A stretch of 64,000 nucleotides of DNA from Actinomycetes bacterium (GTDB taxonomy: Bacteria; Actinomycetota; Acidimicrobiia; Acidimicrobiales; Acidimicrobiaceae): NCBI GenBank assembly GCA_021841935.1, contig JAKCDL010000004.1, forward strand, positions 106,407 to 170,406, in the 5' to 3' direction. Below the pieces are notes generated by a model. It was not told the origin of the DNA. It saw only the letters and a program-made list of their open reading frames with translations, and made no database searches. The position numbers were made by a program, and so were the translations under genes. Below are positions 37,325 to 45,929 of this stretch, piece by piece. The number at the start of each line of letters is the position of its first letter. Within the stretch, counting starts at the first letter, position 1.

Positions 37325-38004
37325 ATGCTTTCCTCCCAATCATATGGCGAACCCATCGATTCAACCATCCTGTTTCTAGCTACTAACTCTGCTTCAACTC
37401 TTCTCAAAGATAGGGTCGCTCGCTGAATAAATGCCTTGAGTGCTACCGGGTCTTTTTTGCCCAACTTCGCCTCAACACCCGAGGAGACGTCAACACCAAA
37501 GGGCTTGACTATCGAGATCGCCTCTTCAATATTGGAAGGGTTCAAACCCCCCGCTAATATGAGCGGCTTGGAGACGAATCGAGACTCTACGATCGACCAA
37601 TCAAATGCGCGTCCAGAGCCTGGCTGAGGTGAGTCGAGCAAGAGGGCATCGCAAGGATACTCTTCATACTCACCGATAGTAAATGAATCAGCGCTAGCGG
37701 CTTTGATCACGTAGCCAACTTTGGCCCGAACTAAAGCGACGTCGTGGCCATCCTCTTCTCCGTGAAGCTGAGCTCCACTTAGACCGCAATCGTAGACGGT
37801 TTCGATAACCTTCAAAGGGTTATCGTTACGAAAGACGCCAATGGTCATAACTTCAGATGGCACTCTCTTCACTATGTCTTTTACAATTTCGCGATCGACT
37901 CGTCTTGGCGACTGCGCGAAGACAAAGCCAAGAGCTGTAGCTCCGAGGGCTACTGAAAGGAGCGCATCGTCTTCATTCGTGATTCCACAGATCTTTATAA
38001 ACAC
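37321..38004 (-). CDS. trpF: Phosphoribosylanthranilate isomerase
   Basis: TrpF carries out the Amadori step in tryptophan synthesis. The 227-residue TIM barrel opens with IKICGITNEDDA, containing the catalytic Cys, and continues with GFVFAQSPRRV, VQLHGEE-like AQLHGEED, LLLDSPQPGSGRAFDW with the catalytic Asp, LAGGLNPSN and GVDVSSGVE. Many Actinobacteria lack trpF because the bifunctional PriA does this step; here a free-standing trpF is kept. The extra tail after residue 200 overlaps trpB by four bases. Confidence 0.95.
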   Translation of the reverse strand: MFIKICGITNEDDALLSVALGATALGFVFAQSPRRVDREIVKDIVKRVPSEVMTIGVFRNDNPLKVIETVYDCGLSGAQLHGEEDGHDVALVRAKVGYVIKAASADSFTIGEYEEYPCDALLLDSPQPGSGRAFDWSIVESRFVSKPLILAGGLNPSNIEEAISIVKPFGVDVSSGVEAKLGKKDPVALKAFIQRATLSLRRVEAELVARNRMVESMGSPYDWEESI

Positions 38005-38017
38005 CCTATGAAACCTA

Positions 38018-38836
38018 CTATCTTCTCGTACCCGCAGAGACGAATCTTCGGCATTGACCTTCGGGGTCTCCCGAAGTTACAAGTGCTTCACCGACAAGAA
38101 CTGCACTAAAGTTGTCGTGGGCTAGCTTCTCTAACTGCTCAACCTCAATAATCCCACTTTCGGCGACAGATAAGACTTGAGCGGGAATCATATGTCGAAG
38201 AGAGCTTGCGAGCGAACGGTCTATTGAAAAGTCATGGAGGTTTCGCTGGTTTATGCCAATGATCTTTGCCCCAGCGCCAAGGGCAACTTCAATCTCGTCT
38301 TCATCGTGAACTTCGACGAGGCAATCCAACGAAAGTTCATCTGCAAGTGCCAAATATTCAACCAACTGTGCGCGTTCTAGAGCAGCAACGATTAACAGAA
38401 CTGCCGAAGCTCCCATGATCCTCGCATCTACAACGTCACGGGCATCCACTGTAAAGTCTTTCCGGAGTATTGGTATGTCGACCGCGGATTTGACTTGGAT
38501 CAGATCATCGGCCGATCCATGAAAGAACTCTGCATCAGTCAAAACCGAGAGAGCCGAAGCACCACCGTTGCGATATGCGGAGGCAATTTGCGTTGGAACT
38601 AGATCTACATTTAGATCACCACGAGAAGGCGACCTTCGCTTACACTCTGCAATCAATGAGAGGTCTCCGGTACCTATCGCAGATGAAAAGCTAGGTGGCG
38701 CCATAGTGGCCAAGGCCTCTTCTACGAGAAGGTCGAGTCTTCGGACATCCGCTTTGGCTCTTTCGAGATGCCAAGCGATTATTCGTTCTAAATAGGTACC
38801 TTCTGCAACCACTTTAACCATCTCAAAAGCTACCAA
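38018..38836 (-). CDS. trpC: Indole-3-glycerol phosphate synthase
   Basis: TrpC closes the indole ring. Motifs in the 272-residue barrel are LIAECKRRSPSRG (catalytic Lys), SVLTDAEFFHGS, ILRKDFTVD (catalytic Lys), LVEVHDEDE, GINQRNL and VAESGI. It is the first gene of the trpCFBA operon and is divergent from a response regulator. I looked for a Trp-rich leader peptide or obvious attenuator upstream and saw none. Confidence 0.96.
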   Translation of the reverse strand: MVAFEMVKVVAEGTYLERIIAWHLERAKADVRRLDLLVEEALATMAPPSFSSAIGTGDLSLIAECKRRSPSRGDLNVDLVPTQIASAYRNGGASALSVLTDAEFFHGSADDLIQVKSAVDIPILRKDFTVDARDVVDARIMGASAVLLIVAALERAQLVEYLALADELSLDCLVEVHDEDEIEVALGAGAKIIGINQRNLHDFSIDRSLASSLRHMIPAQVLSVAESGIIEVEQLEKLAHDNFSAVLVGEALVTSGDPEGQCRRFVSAGTRR

Positions 38837-38985
38837 ACAACGGCAAGATAACTACAGGATAATCGACAATGAGCGATACTACTAGTCGCTTCTGCGAGGT
38901 GAGCAAAAGGTGCATATCCTTCGATAACAGATCCTTAATATTTGTTGGAAATAACATTGTGGAGTTAGCCGTAGATGGAGTCACA

Positions 38986-39660
38986 TTGGACGAGATAAAC
39001 GTATTAATCGTTGAAGACGATATGGACATCGCAGATCTACTGAATTCTTACCTTAGAAAGGAAGGATTCCGGGCCCTCATCGCTGGAGATGGTGAGCGGG
39101 CAAAGGAGATTCTAACTCAGCAAAAGATAGCACTTGCCCTAGTCGACATAGGACTACCGGGTTCAATAGATGGCATTGGAGTGCTAAGCTACATCCGCTC
39201 CACCTCCGACATACCAGTACTGATAGTAACGGCGAGGGATAGTGAGCTCGATCGGATAACGGGATTTGAAGTCGGTGCCGACGACTACATTACCAAGCCC
39301 TTTTCACCGCGCGAGGTGGTAGCAAGGGTAAAAGCTATCATTCGGCGAAGCTACAAGGAGACCCCACGAATCGATAGAACCACAGTCATCGGTGACGTAA
39401 CCATCGACCTATCGAGCCATCGTATAACCAAAGGAGGCCAAGACGTTACCCTTGCTACTAAGGAGTTTGATCTGCTAGCGCTCCTCGTGGAAAATAGATA
39501 CCTCGCACTAACACGCGAACAGATTCTCGAAGGGGTTTGGGGAAGTGACTTCTTCGGCGACGAACGCACAATTAATGTCCACATACGACAGATACGGCGA
39601 AAACTTGGCGACGACTTCCCGATCGCAACGATATGGGGGATTGGATATCGTTTAGATTGA
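38986..39660 (+). CDS. OmpR/PhoB-family response regulator
   Basis: The receiver domain starts INVLIVEDDMDIADLL, with the phospho-acceptor in LVDIGLPG, the Thr in VTARD and the Lys in ITKPFSP. The C-terminal winged-helix domain shows TLATKEFDLLALLVENRYLALTREQILEGVWG and ERTINVHIRQIRRKL. The start is proposed as TTG 38986 (224 residues, the family norm), with GGAG 5-8 bases upstream. The long upstream reading frame to 38869 adds 39 residues not found in such regulators. A histidine kinase follows after 47 bases. Confidence 0.93.
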   Translation: MDEINVLIVEDDMDIADLLNSYLRKEGFRALIAGDGERAKEILTQQKIALALVDIGLPGSIDGIGVLSYIRSTSDIPVLIVTARDSELDRITGFEVGADDYITKPFSPREVVARVKAIIRRSYKETPRIDRTTVIGDVTIDLSSHRITKGGQDVTLATKEFDLLALLVENRYLALTREQILEGVWGSDFFGDERTINVHIRQIRRKLGDDFPIATIWGIGYRLD

Positions 39661-39707
39661 GGCGTGAAGATACCCCAAATGTCGACCTTCGCGAAAAAGG
39701 AGAGTAA

Positions 39708-41066
39708 ATGCGCCGCAGATTTGCACTTGCCATGTCTAGCGTCTTAATCGTGGCCCTTTTTATCGCTGGAATTGGAGTCGCACTCACCTTTAGGTCGCAG
39801 GTCCAAAGCCAAAGTGTCCATGAGCTTGGAGTTGAGGCTGAGGCACTTGCGAGCCATATTGACGTTACGCGAGGCGCCGTCCTTAAAGTTATAAAGACAG
39901 CGGCATCTTTGAGTGGTGCTGTGGTAATACCGGTGAACTTGAATTCAGTTTCACTTCGCGGGCAGCTTCCTGCGCCACTTGTGCCAGATATATTCAACAA
40001 GGCGCTCTTTTTGAATGGAGGGGGACAGGCTGGGATCTATCAAAACGTAGCATATGCCGCTATCTTCGTTGATCAGCACGTTAACCAATTTGTGACTCGC
40101 CCATCGATTCTCGTAATAACTCGCTCGATTCCCCCATTGGGAAAGTCAATTTCGTTTCTACTCATCGTCATCGCAGCAGCTATTGTCGTGGGGTTGATCG
40201 TTGCGGCAATTCTTTCCGCCCGCTTTGCCCGTTACCTTCGCATATTCGTCGGAGCTACCCAAAGGATAAGCGAGGGAGACTTCAATGCACGAGTAGAGTC
40301 ACGTCTCGACCAAATCGCTGAGTTTCAAGACCTCGAAAGAGCGATCAACTCGATGGCAATTCGACTCGAAGAGGCACAAGAGAGTCAGAACCAATTCCTA
40401 ATCTCGATCTCGCACGACCTAAAGACTCCCCTTACATCGATTTCTGGGTATGCTGAGGCGATAATCGACGGTGCTATCGATCCCGCAAGTGGCGCACAGA
40501 GAATCGAAGGAGCTTCACAACGCCTCTCGCGCCTGATACAAGACCTCCTCGATCTTGCAAAGCTTCGAGCTAACACCTTCTCACTCTCAATCCGACGAGT
40601 CACGTCAACCGAGATCATCGAAGCCGCGCTTGCTCACATCGGTCAAAGGATCGCAGGGAGCGAAGTAAGGCTCTTCAGCGATATACATAATGGTTCCCTT
40701 GACGTTCCTCTAGAGATCGACCCCGATCGCCTTATCCAAGTGCTAACCAATATCTTGAACAACGCCTACAAATTTGCGCGTACCTCGATCGCCGTCTCTT
40801 CGTCGCTCGTCGACAGCCACATCCAGATCAGGGTCCGAGATGACGGCCCAGGGATCCCCACTTCCATAAGGGACAAGCTCTTCAATGAACCTATCGACTC
40901 TGGCGACCATAGAGGTCGCGAGGGAGGAAGTGGTTATGGCCTGCTGATATCAGAGCGACTATCACGTTCCATGGGGGCATCGCTCAAAGTAGAGGAGACT
41001 TCGCCTAAAGGTACCTCAGTTCTTATCTCTATCCCCATTGCAAGTGCCTCTCACTATTCCTTGTAG
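39708..41066 (+). CDS. Sensor histidine kinase
   Basis: This 452-residue membrane kinase pairs with the regulator upstream. It has an N-terminal transmembrane helix (about 8-28), an extracytoplasmic region of about 110 residues, a second helix (about 148-172), a HAMP domain, a HisKA dimerisation domain with the phospho-accepting His in ISISHDLKTPLTS, and an ATPase domain with N-box LTNILNNAYKF, G1 VRDDGPGIP and G2 GGSGYGLLIS. The signal sensed is unknown. PhoR- or MprB-like overall. Confidence 0.93.
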   Translation: MRRRFALAMSSVLIVALFIAGIGVALTFRSQVQSQSVHELGVEAEALASHIDVTRGAVLKVIKTAASLSGAVVIPVNLNSVSLRGQLPAPLVPDIFNKALFLNGGGQAGIYQNVAYAAIFVDQHVNQFVTRPSILVITRSIPPLGKSISFLLIVIAAAIVVGLIVAAILSARFARYLRIFVGATQRISEGDFNARVESRLDQIAEFQDLERAINSMAIRLEEAQESQNQFLISISHDLKTPLTSISGYAEAIIDGAIDPASGAQRIEGASQRLSRLIQDLLDLAKLRANTFSLSIRRVTSTEIIEAALAHIGQRIAGSEVRLFSDIHNGSLDVPLEIDPDRLIQVLTNILNNAYKFARTSIAVSSSLVDSHIQIRVRDDGPGIPTSIRDKLFNEPIDSGDHRGREGGSGYGLLISERLSRSMGASLKVEETSPKGTSVLISIPIASASHYSL

Positions 41067-41101
41067 AGGCGCGCCGTAGACGAAGATTCGCAGTCGACCC
41101 A

Positions 41102-41935
41102 CTATCGGAGTTGGGCAACCTCGATAACTTCACCGTTATCGTCATTGGCGGTGATCTTTGCGAGCTCCCCTGTTGAATCATTCGAATCTTGCGATCCAGC
41201 ACCCAACTTTCGACCGTAAAGACCAAAGAAGATGTAACTACCACCTTGGTACCTTTCAATAAGTGCATCTCTTAGAGATCCTCTTATCGCTGCGTCCCTA
41301 AGATCGATTCCCGAAAGGACCACCCCTACCTCTGTCTCTCCTAATACGAGGGGGCCATTGACCCGTTTCGATGCAGAAAATATACCTAGGCTCTTAGGGG
41401 CCGAAGCACCCCTCGAATGCGTCCTTTCAACGTACTCCTGTCCCACATAGCACCCCTTCGTAAAGGAGACGTAACGGTCGATGTCGATGAGTGCGTTGGG
41501 GAAGAGAGGCTCCTTGTAGTCATGGCCCCTTGCTATATCTCCATTTAAAATCCGAAGCGCGAGAAGCTCGACGTCATCTACCTCTACGGATGGATCTACC
41601 GACGGAAGGAGGCTGATTTCAAAGGTGTCATCTAGGTAGAGATCGACAGATTTCGCCTCTCCTATAGTTGCTTTGGTGCGAAGAAGAAATCTACTTAGTC
41701 GCTGTCTAATGGCGTCGATCGAATCTGAGGAGGCAACTACCTTGATACCTCCCTCTACTTGAAATAGGTGCAAGATATCGATCAGCTTGCCATCTGGCTC
41801 AAGAGCCAACCCCTTGCGGTAGTCAAATTCACCGGTCACGTCACAGGTGAGCTGCGAATGCAGGTACGAACGTGCCTCCACGCCGATAACATCAATTGAC
41901 ATATATGTTTCTTGACTCATAACCCGCTCTTTCAA
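41102..41935 (-). CDS. ygfZ: Folate-binding YgfZ-type protein
   Basis: This 277-residue protein is a GcvT-like folate-binding protein with the family signature KGCYVGQEYVERTHSRG (Cys in the K-G-C-Y-x-G-Q-E motif). YgfZ/IBA57 proteins help repair or assembly of certain iron-sulfur enzymes. The N-terminus QLTCDVTGEFDYRKGLALEPDGKL corresponds to the folate pocket. TTG at 41935 and ATG at 41920 are both possible starts. It is convergent with the histidine kinase. Confidence 0.88.
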   Translation of the reverse strand: MKERVMSQETYMSIDVIGVEARSYLHSQLTCDVTGEFDYRKGLALEPDGKLIDILHLFQVEGGIKVVASSDSIDAIRQRLSRFLLRTKATIGEAKSVDLYLDDTFEISLLPSVDPSVEVDDVELLALRILNGDIARGHDYKEPLFPNALIDIDRYVSFTKGCYVGQEYVERTHSRGASAPKSLGIFSASKRVNGPLVLGETEVGVVLSGIDLRDAAIRGSLRDALIERYQGGSYIFFGLYGRKLGAGSQDSNDSTGELAKITANDDNGEVIEVAQLR

Positions 41936-42259
41936 TGATCTCGTGAGAGCTAATGGCCACTTACGGCCTTCGATAGCCTAAGAGTTGATCAAATACAAAA
42001 GACTACTTTGATCTCTAATAACAACAACTCTTCTAGCTCTAGTTCCTATTGCGGACTTTCGCTTCGGTTTTATAGGGCGACAGGGTTCGATCCATCTCAA
42101 AGTGGCAGAGCTAGTTAATTCTCGAGTTCTTTCAAAAAGCCGAGGGCCGACGAAAAAAACTCGTCGACCCTCAAAAAAGTCTCATCAGAGAACCTCAACA
42201 GAGGCAAACTACAAATGAATTGGCCCTAGATCAAGGCTAGGTCATCGCCGATCTAAATA
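41936..42259. other. Intergenic region, 324 bp
   Basis: Apart from the terminator at 42142-42172 and the upstream region of the minus-strand ygfZ, I see no gene. A T-loop-like GGGTTCGATCC near 42082-42092 does not fold into a tRNA. Confidence 0.6.
42142..42172 (-). terminator. Terminator of the permease-GS-ALDH-SDR operon
   Basis: On the minus strand GAGGGTCGACGA and TCGTCGGCCCTC pair with one G-T-type mismatch around a T-rich loop, then GGCTTTTTG follows. It lies about 90 bases beyond the SDR stop. Confidence 0.8.
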
Positions 42260-43024
42260 TCAAAGAGGGGTGACGTAGGCTCCGGTAATTCCACCATCGA
42301 CTAGGAAGTTCGATGCGGTCATAAAGGATGCATCGTCTGAGGCGAGAAAGGCGACTGCCGCGGCTATTTCGTGGGCCTCACCGAATCGTCCCATCGGGAT
42401 GTGAACTAGCCTTCGAGCTGCTCTCTCAGGATCCTTGGCGAAGAGCTCAACCAAAAGTGGTGTACTTACTGGCCCTGGGCTGATTGCATTTACCCTGACT
42501 CCGCTTCGCGCAAATTGAACGCCTAGCTCTCTGGTCATGGCAAGGACTCCGCCCTTAGAGGCGGTGTATGAGATCTGCGAAGTTGCGGCTCCCAAAGTTG
42601 CTACAAATGACGCGGTGTTAATGATAGAACCTTTGCCGGCCTCGAGCATGTGTGGTAAAACCGCCTTGCAACAGAGGTAGACCGACTTCAAATTGACGTC
42701 TTGCACTCGCTGCCATGCATCTAGGGATGTTTCAAGGATTGAATCGTCGTCAGGGGGCGAGATTCCAGCGTTATTGAAGGCGATGTCGATCTTTCCAAAT
42801 TGATCCATAACCCGAGCCACCATGGCATTTACGCTATCCTCATCTGCAACGTTGGTCTCTAGCGCAACTTGGCCATACTCTTCTGCAACCCTAGTGGCAG
42901 TAGCGATATCCAAATCAGCTATCACAACCTTTGCACCCTCGGCAACGAAGCGTTCTACGGTTGCCTTTCCAATTCCGCTTCCTCCGCCGGTTACAATCGC
43001 AACCCTGTCCTCTAATCTCTTCAT
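42260..43024 (-). CDS. Short-chain dehydrogenase/reductase
   Basis: This 254-residue classical SDR has VTGGGSGIGKA (cofactor loop), NNAGISPPD, the catalytic Ser in NTASFVA, Tyr/Lys in SYTASKGG and the PG motif in ISPGPVSTPLL; ADLDIA at the end of beta-2 suggests NAD preference. It lies 55 bases after an aldehyde dehydrogenase and probably works in the same catabolic route; its substrate is not known. Confidence 0.88.
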   Translation of the reverse strand: MKRLEDRVAIVTGGGSGIGKATVERFVAEGAKVVIADLDIATATRVAEEYGQVALETNVADEDSVNAMVARVMDQFGKIDIAFNNAGISPPDDDSILETSLDAWQRVQDVNLKSVYLCCKAVLPHMLEAGKGSIINTASFVATLGAATSQISYTASKGGVLAMTRELGVQFARSGVRVNAISPGPVSTPLLVELFAKDPERAARRLVHIPMGRFGEAHEIAAAVAFLASDDASFMTASNFLVDGGITGAYVTPL

Positions 43025-43079
43025 CTCTACATAGCTCTTTCTATTGTCTTTAATCCCACGCCACTCGCAAGGGATAAAT

Positions 43080-44441
43080 CTAAACCTCAGTATTTATAAA
43101 GACGTTCTTGACTTCACAAAAAGCATTTGGCGCATCTGGTCCGAGCTCGCGCCCAAGGCCCGACATCTTATATCCACCAAATGGAGTCCAATACCTAACC
43201 GAAGAGTGAGAGTTTACAGATAGGTTGCCACTTTCAACTCCCCGTGCAACTCGCAAACCCTTACCTAGGTTTGAGGTCCATATTGAACCGGAGAGGCCAT
43301 AGTCCGAGTCGTTAGCAAGTTCAATAGCTTCACTTTCGTCTTTGAAGGTTGAAACCGTTACAACGGGGCCAAAGACCTCCTCGCGAAAGAGCTTATGATC
43401 CCGACTAACGCCGCCTATCACCGTTGGTGGATACCAAAAGCCACGCCCATCAGGGATCGAACCTCTGAAGAGAACCAGCGACTCATCGACGTAGTTCTCA
43501 ACGCTCCTCTTGTGGGCAGCGGTAATTAGCGGCCCCATCTCCGATGAGTCCAAAGAGGGGTCTTCGACTCGGAGATTGGTAACGGCCCTCTCAAATCCCT
43601 CCATAAATTCGTCATAGGCTGACTCTTCAACGAGGATCCTGCTCCTCGCACAACAATCTTGCCCCGCGTTATCAAAGACGCTATAGGGCGCGCTAGCGGA
43701 CGCCTTAGCGAGATCACTATCGGCAAAGACAATGTTGGCCGATTTACCACCAAGCTCCAATGTCACCCTTTTGATCTGCTTCGCGGCCTTCTGCTGAATT
43801 CCGATCCCAACCTCGGTGGAGCCAGTAAAGACTATCTTGCGGACCAGTGGATCTTCAACTAGAGCCTCTCCTACGATCGACCCTGAACCAGTTACAACCT
43901 GAAAGACGTCCTCGGGGATACCGGCCTCGAGTGCCAATTGGGCGATGCGAAGCGCCGTAAGTGGCGTTACTTCAGCGGGCTTTAGAACGACCGTGGCACC
44001 AGCGGCGAGGGCGGGTGCAAAGCCCCACCCTGCGATAGGCATAGGAAAGTTCCAAGGAACAATTACTCCAACTACGCCAACTGGCTCCAAAAAGGTGATG
44101 TCTACGCCTCCGGGGACCGGGATCTGTGACCCAGTCATTCGTTCGACAGCTCCGGCGTAGTAGGTTATGACGTCGGCTACATTATTCGCTTCCCACCGAG
44201 CATTTGCAATGGTATGGCCTGAATTCAACACCTCGAGGCGCGCCAACTCTTCATTTGCCTCGCGCACCTTAGCCCCAAAGGATCTAAGGAGCTCTGCGCG
44301 CTTGCCAGGAGCTATAGCCTTCCAGCCCTTGAAGGCTCTTTGTGAACGCTCAATCGCATCGTGTGCCTCTTGTGCCGTAGCCTTTTTAACTTCTGCTACG
44401 GTCTCTTCGCTCGATGGGTTAATTACCTGAGTTACTGACAC
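43080..44441 (-). CDS. NAD-dependent aldehyde dehydrogenase
   Basis: This 453-residue ALDH has the catalytic Glu in VTLELGGKSANIVF, the Cys in FDNAGQDCCARSRI, and VGVIVPWNFPMPIAGW and FTGSTEVG for cofactor binding. NAGQDCCA is typical of betaine/gamma-aminobutyraldehyde dehydrogenases. The enzyme starts directly at the ALDH domain, slightly shorter than the usual 475-500. GTG start with AAGGATG upstream. It is 3 bases after a glutamine-synthetase-like gene, as in polyamine (Puu) catabolism, so an amino-aldehyde is a likely substrate. Confidence 0.9.
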   Translation of the reverse strand: MSVTQVINPSSEETVAEVKKATAQEAHDAIERSQRAFKGWKAIAPGKRAELLRSFGAKVREANEELARLEVLNSGHTIANARWEANNVADVITYYAGAVERMTGSQIPVPGGVDITFLEPVGVVGVIVPWNFPMPIAGWGFAPALAAGATVVLKPAEVTPLTALRIAQLALEAGIPEDVFQVVTGSGSIVGEALVEDPLVRKIVFTGSTEVGIGIQQKAAKQIKRVTLELGGKSANIVFADSDLAKASASAPYSVFDNAGQDCCARSRILVEESAYDEFMEGFERAVTNLRVEDPSLDSSEMGPLITAAHKRSVENYVDESLVLFRGSIPDGRGFWYPPTVIGGVSRDHKLFREEVFGPVVTVSTFKDESEAIELANDSDYGLSGSIWTSNLGKGLRVARGVESGNLSVNSHSSVRYWTPFGGYKMSGLGRELGPDAPNAFCEVKNVFINTEV

Positions 44442-44444
44442 CTT

Positions 44445-45827
44445 CTACATCCTTTCAAAGGAGCGGAATCGCTCCCAATCAGTTACAGCTGCATTGAATT
44501 GGGCGACCTCTACATCGGCCATATTCAAATAGTGCTCCACGACATCTTCGCCGAATGCTCGTCTAGCTAGATCACTCGTTGCTAATGCCCTTCTAGCATC
44601 GGATAGGGTCGAGGGGATACGTGGCTTACTACTAGCGTAGGCATTCCCAACGAACTCATCCTCTAGCTCGTAGCCCTTTTCGACGCCTTCTAATCCCGCC
44701 GCTATCATCGCCGCGACCAAAAGATATGGATTTGCATCGCCGCCGGGGACTCTATTTTCAAAACGAAGGGAAGAGCCGGCGCCGACGAGGCGAATAGCAC
44801 AAGTTCTGTTGTCATGTCCCCATGCGAGGGCCGTCGGAGCGAATGAACCCTCGACGAAACGCTTATAGGAGTTGATATTTGGTGCCATAAAGACAGTAAG
44901 TTCAGCCATATGCCTTAGCTGTCCGGCGATAAAGGATCTACCAAAGTCCGACAGCTCGCGTGGATTATCCGGCGAGACCATCGTCAAGGCGCCACTTTTA
45001 TCTCGAATTGACAGGTGCGTATGGCACGAAGAGCCCTCGCGTTCGTTGTACTTAGCCATGAAGGTAATAGCTTTGCCGTGTTGAGAAGCGATCTCTTTAG
45101 CACCAAGCTTGTACACAACGTGATTGTCACAGGTTCGCATCGCCGTTGAATACTTGAAGGCGATCTCGTGTTGGCCTAAGTTGCACTCACCCTTTACCGA
45201 CTCTGCGATCATCGAAGCACCCTCCATGGAAAGGCGGATATCGCGAAGTAGTTTGTCTACCTTTGTCACGCCAAAGAGGGAGTAGTCGACGTTGTAACGA
45301 TTAGACGGAGTCATATTGCGATAGGCCTTGTCCCATGCCTCCTCGTAGGTGTCGTCAAAGACGATAAATTCAAGCTCGGTACCTACGAAGGCCTCCAAAC
45401 TCATAGCCTCAAGGCGCTCAATTTGACTACCTAGAACTTGGCGAGGCGATGGTCTCACGGGCGAGCCGTCTTCGAATAGGAGATCGGCTTGAACCATTGC
45501 GGTATTGGTCTGCCAAGGGATATAACGAAGTGTTGAAAGGTCAGGTCGAATGACCATGTCACCATATCCCCGCTCCCACGAACTTATGGAGTAACCTGCT
45601 ACGGTGTTCATATCTATATCAACTGCCAGGAGGTAGTTGCAACCCTCGGTGCCATGCGCGAGGACATCCGATACGAAAAAGTTAGCGGAGATCTTCTTGC
45701 CGCTCAATCGCCCTTGCATGTCGGTAAAGGCGACGATCACTGTGTCGATGTCGCCTCTTTCGATATCAGAGCGCAAAGTTTCGACATCTAACTTCGACTT
45801 GCGGTTACTTTGAAATAATTCAGCCAT
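44445..45827 (-). CDS. Glutamine-synthetase-like enzyme, gamma-glutamylamine synthetase type
   Basis: The protein has a GS N-terminal beta-grasp (VIVAFTDMQGRLSGK), the ATP/metal region GTELEFIVFDD, CNLGQHEIAFKY, SSCHTHLSI and NINSYKRFVEGSFAPTALAW. The NSYKR and FAP motifs are typical of the PuuA/GlnA3 class that attaches glutamate to amines rather than true GS. The ATG at 45827 (460 residues) follows GAGGAA; the frame extends to 45869 without a ribosome binding site. With the permease, ALDH and SDR around it, use of putrescine or another amine as carbon/nitrogen source is the likely pathway. Confidence 0.88.
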   Translation of the reverse strand: MAELFQSNRKSKLDVETLRSDIERGDIDTVIVAFTDMQGRLSGKKISANFFVSDVLAHGTEGCNYLLAVDIDMNTVAGYSISSWERGYGDMVIRPDLSTLRYIPWQTNTAMVQADLLFEDGSPVRPSPRQVLGSQIERLEAMSLEAFVGTELEFIVFDDTYEEAWDKAYRNMTPSNRYNVDYSLFGVTKVDKLLRDIRLSMEGASMIAESVKGECNLGQHEIAFKYSTAMRTCDNHVVYKLGAKEIASQHGKAITFMAKYNEREGSSCHTHLSIRDKSGALTMVSPDNPRELSDFGRSFIAGQLRHMAELTVFMAPNINSYKRFVEGSFAPTALAWGHDNRTCAIRLVGAGSSLRFENRVPGGDANPYLLVAAMIAAGLEGVEKGYELEDEFVGNAYASSKPRIPSTLSDARRALATSDLARRAFGEDVVEHYLNMADVEVAQFNAAVTDWERFRSFERM

Positions 45828-45859
45828 TCGTATTCCTCTAACTAACCCTCTTACGCTTT

Positions 45860-45887
45860 GAAGCGCCACCCTTATGGATGGCGCTTC
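45860..45887 (-). terminator. Hairpin between permease and GS-like gene
   Basis: GAAGCGCCA (45860-45868) pairs with TGGCGCTTC (45879-45887), 9 bp perfect with a 10-base loop, after the permease stop and before the GS-like gene. The T-tract is weak, so it may attenuate rather than stop transcription. Confidence 0.6.
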
Positions 45888-45929
45888 CTATCTCATGAAA
45901 CGTCTTTACCTCTAGTGATTTGATTTAGA

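Noticed and set aside
38823..39029. Possible leader peptide for trpC
   Set aside because: The 68-residue frame has no Trp codons and no terminator/antiterminator pair was seen.
42082..42092. GGGTTCGATCC, like a tRNA T-loop
   Set aside because: The flanks do not form a T-stem or acceptor stem, and no anticodon arm is present.
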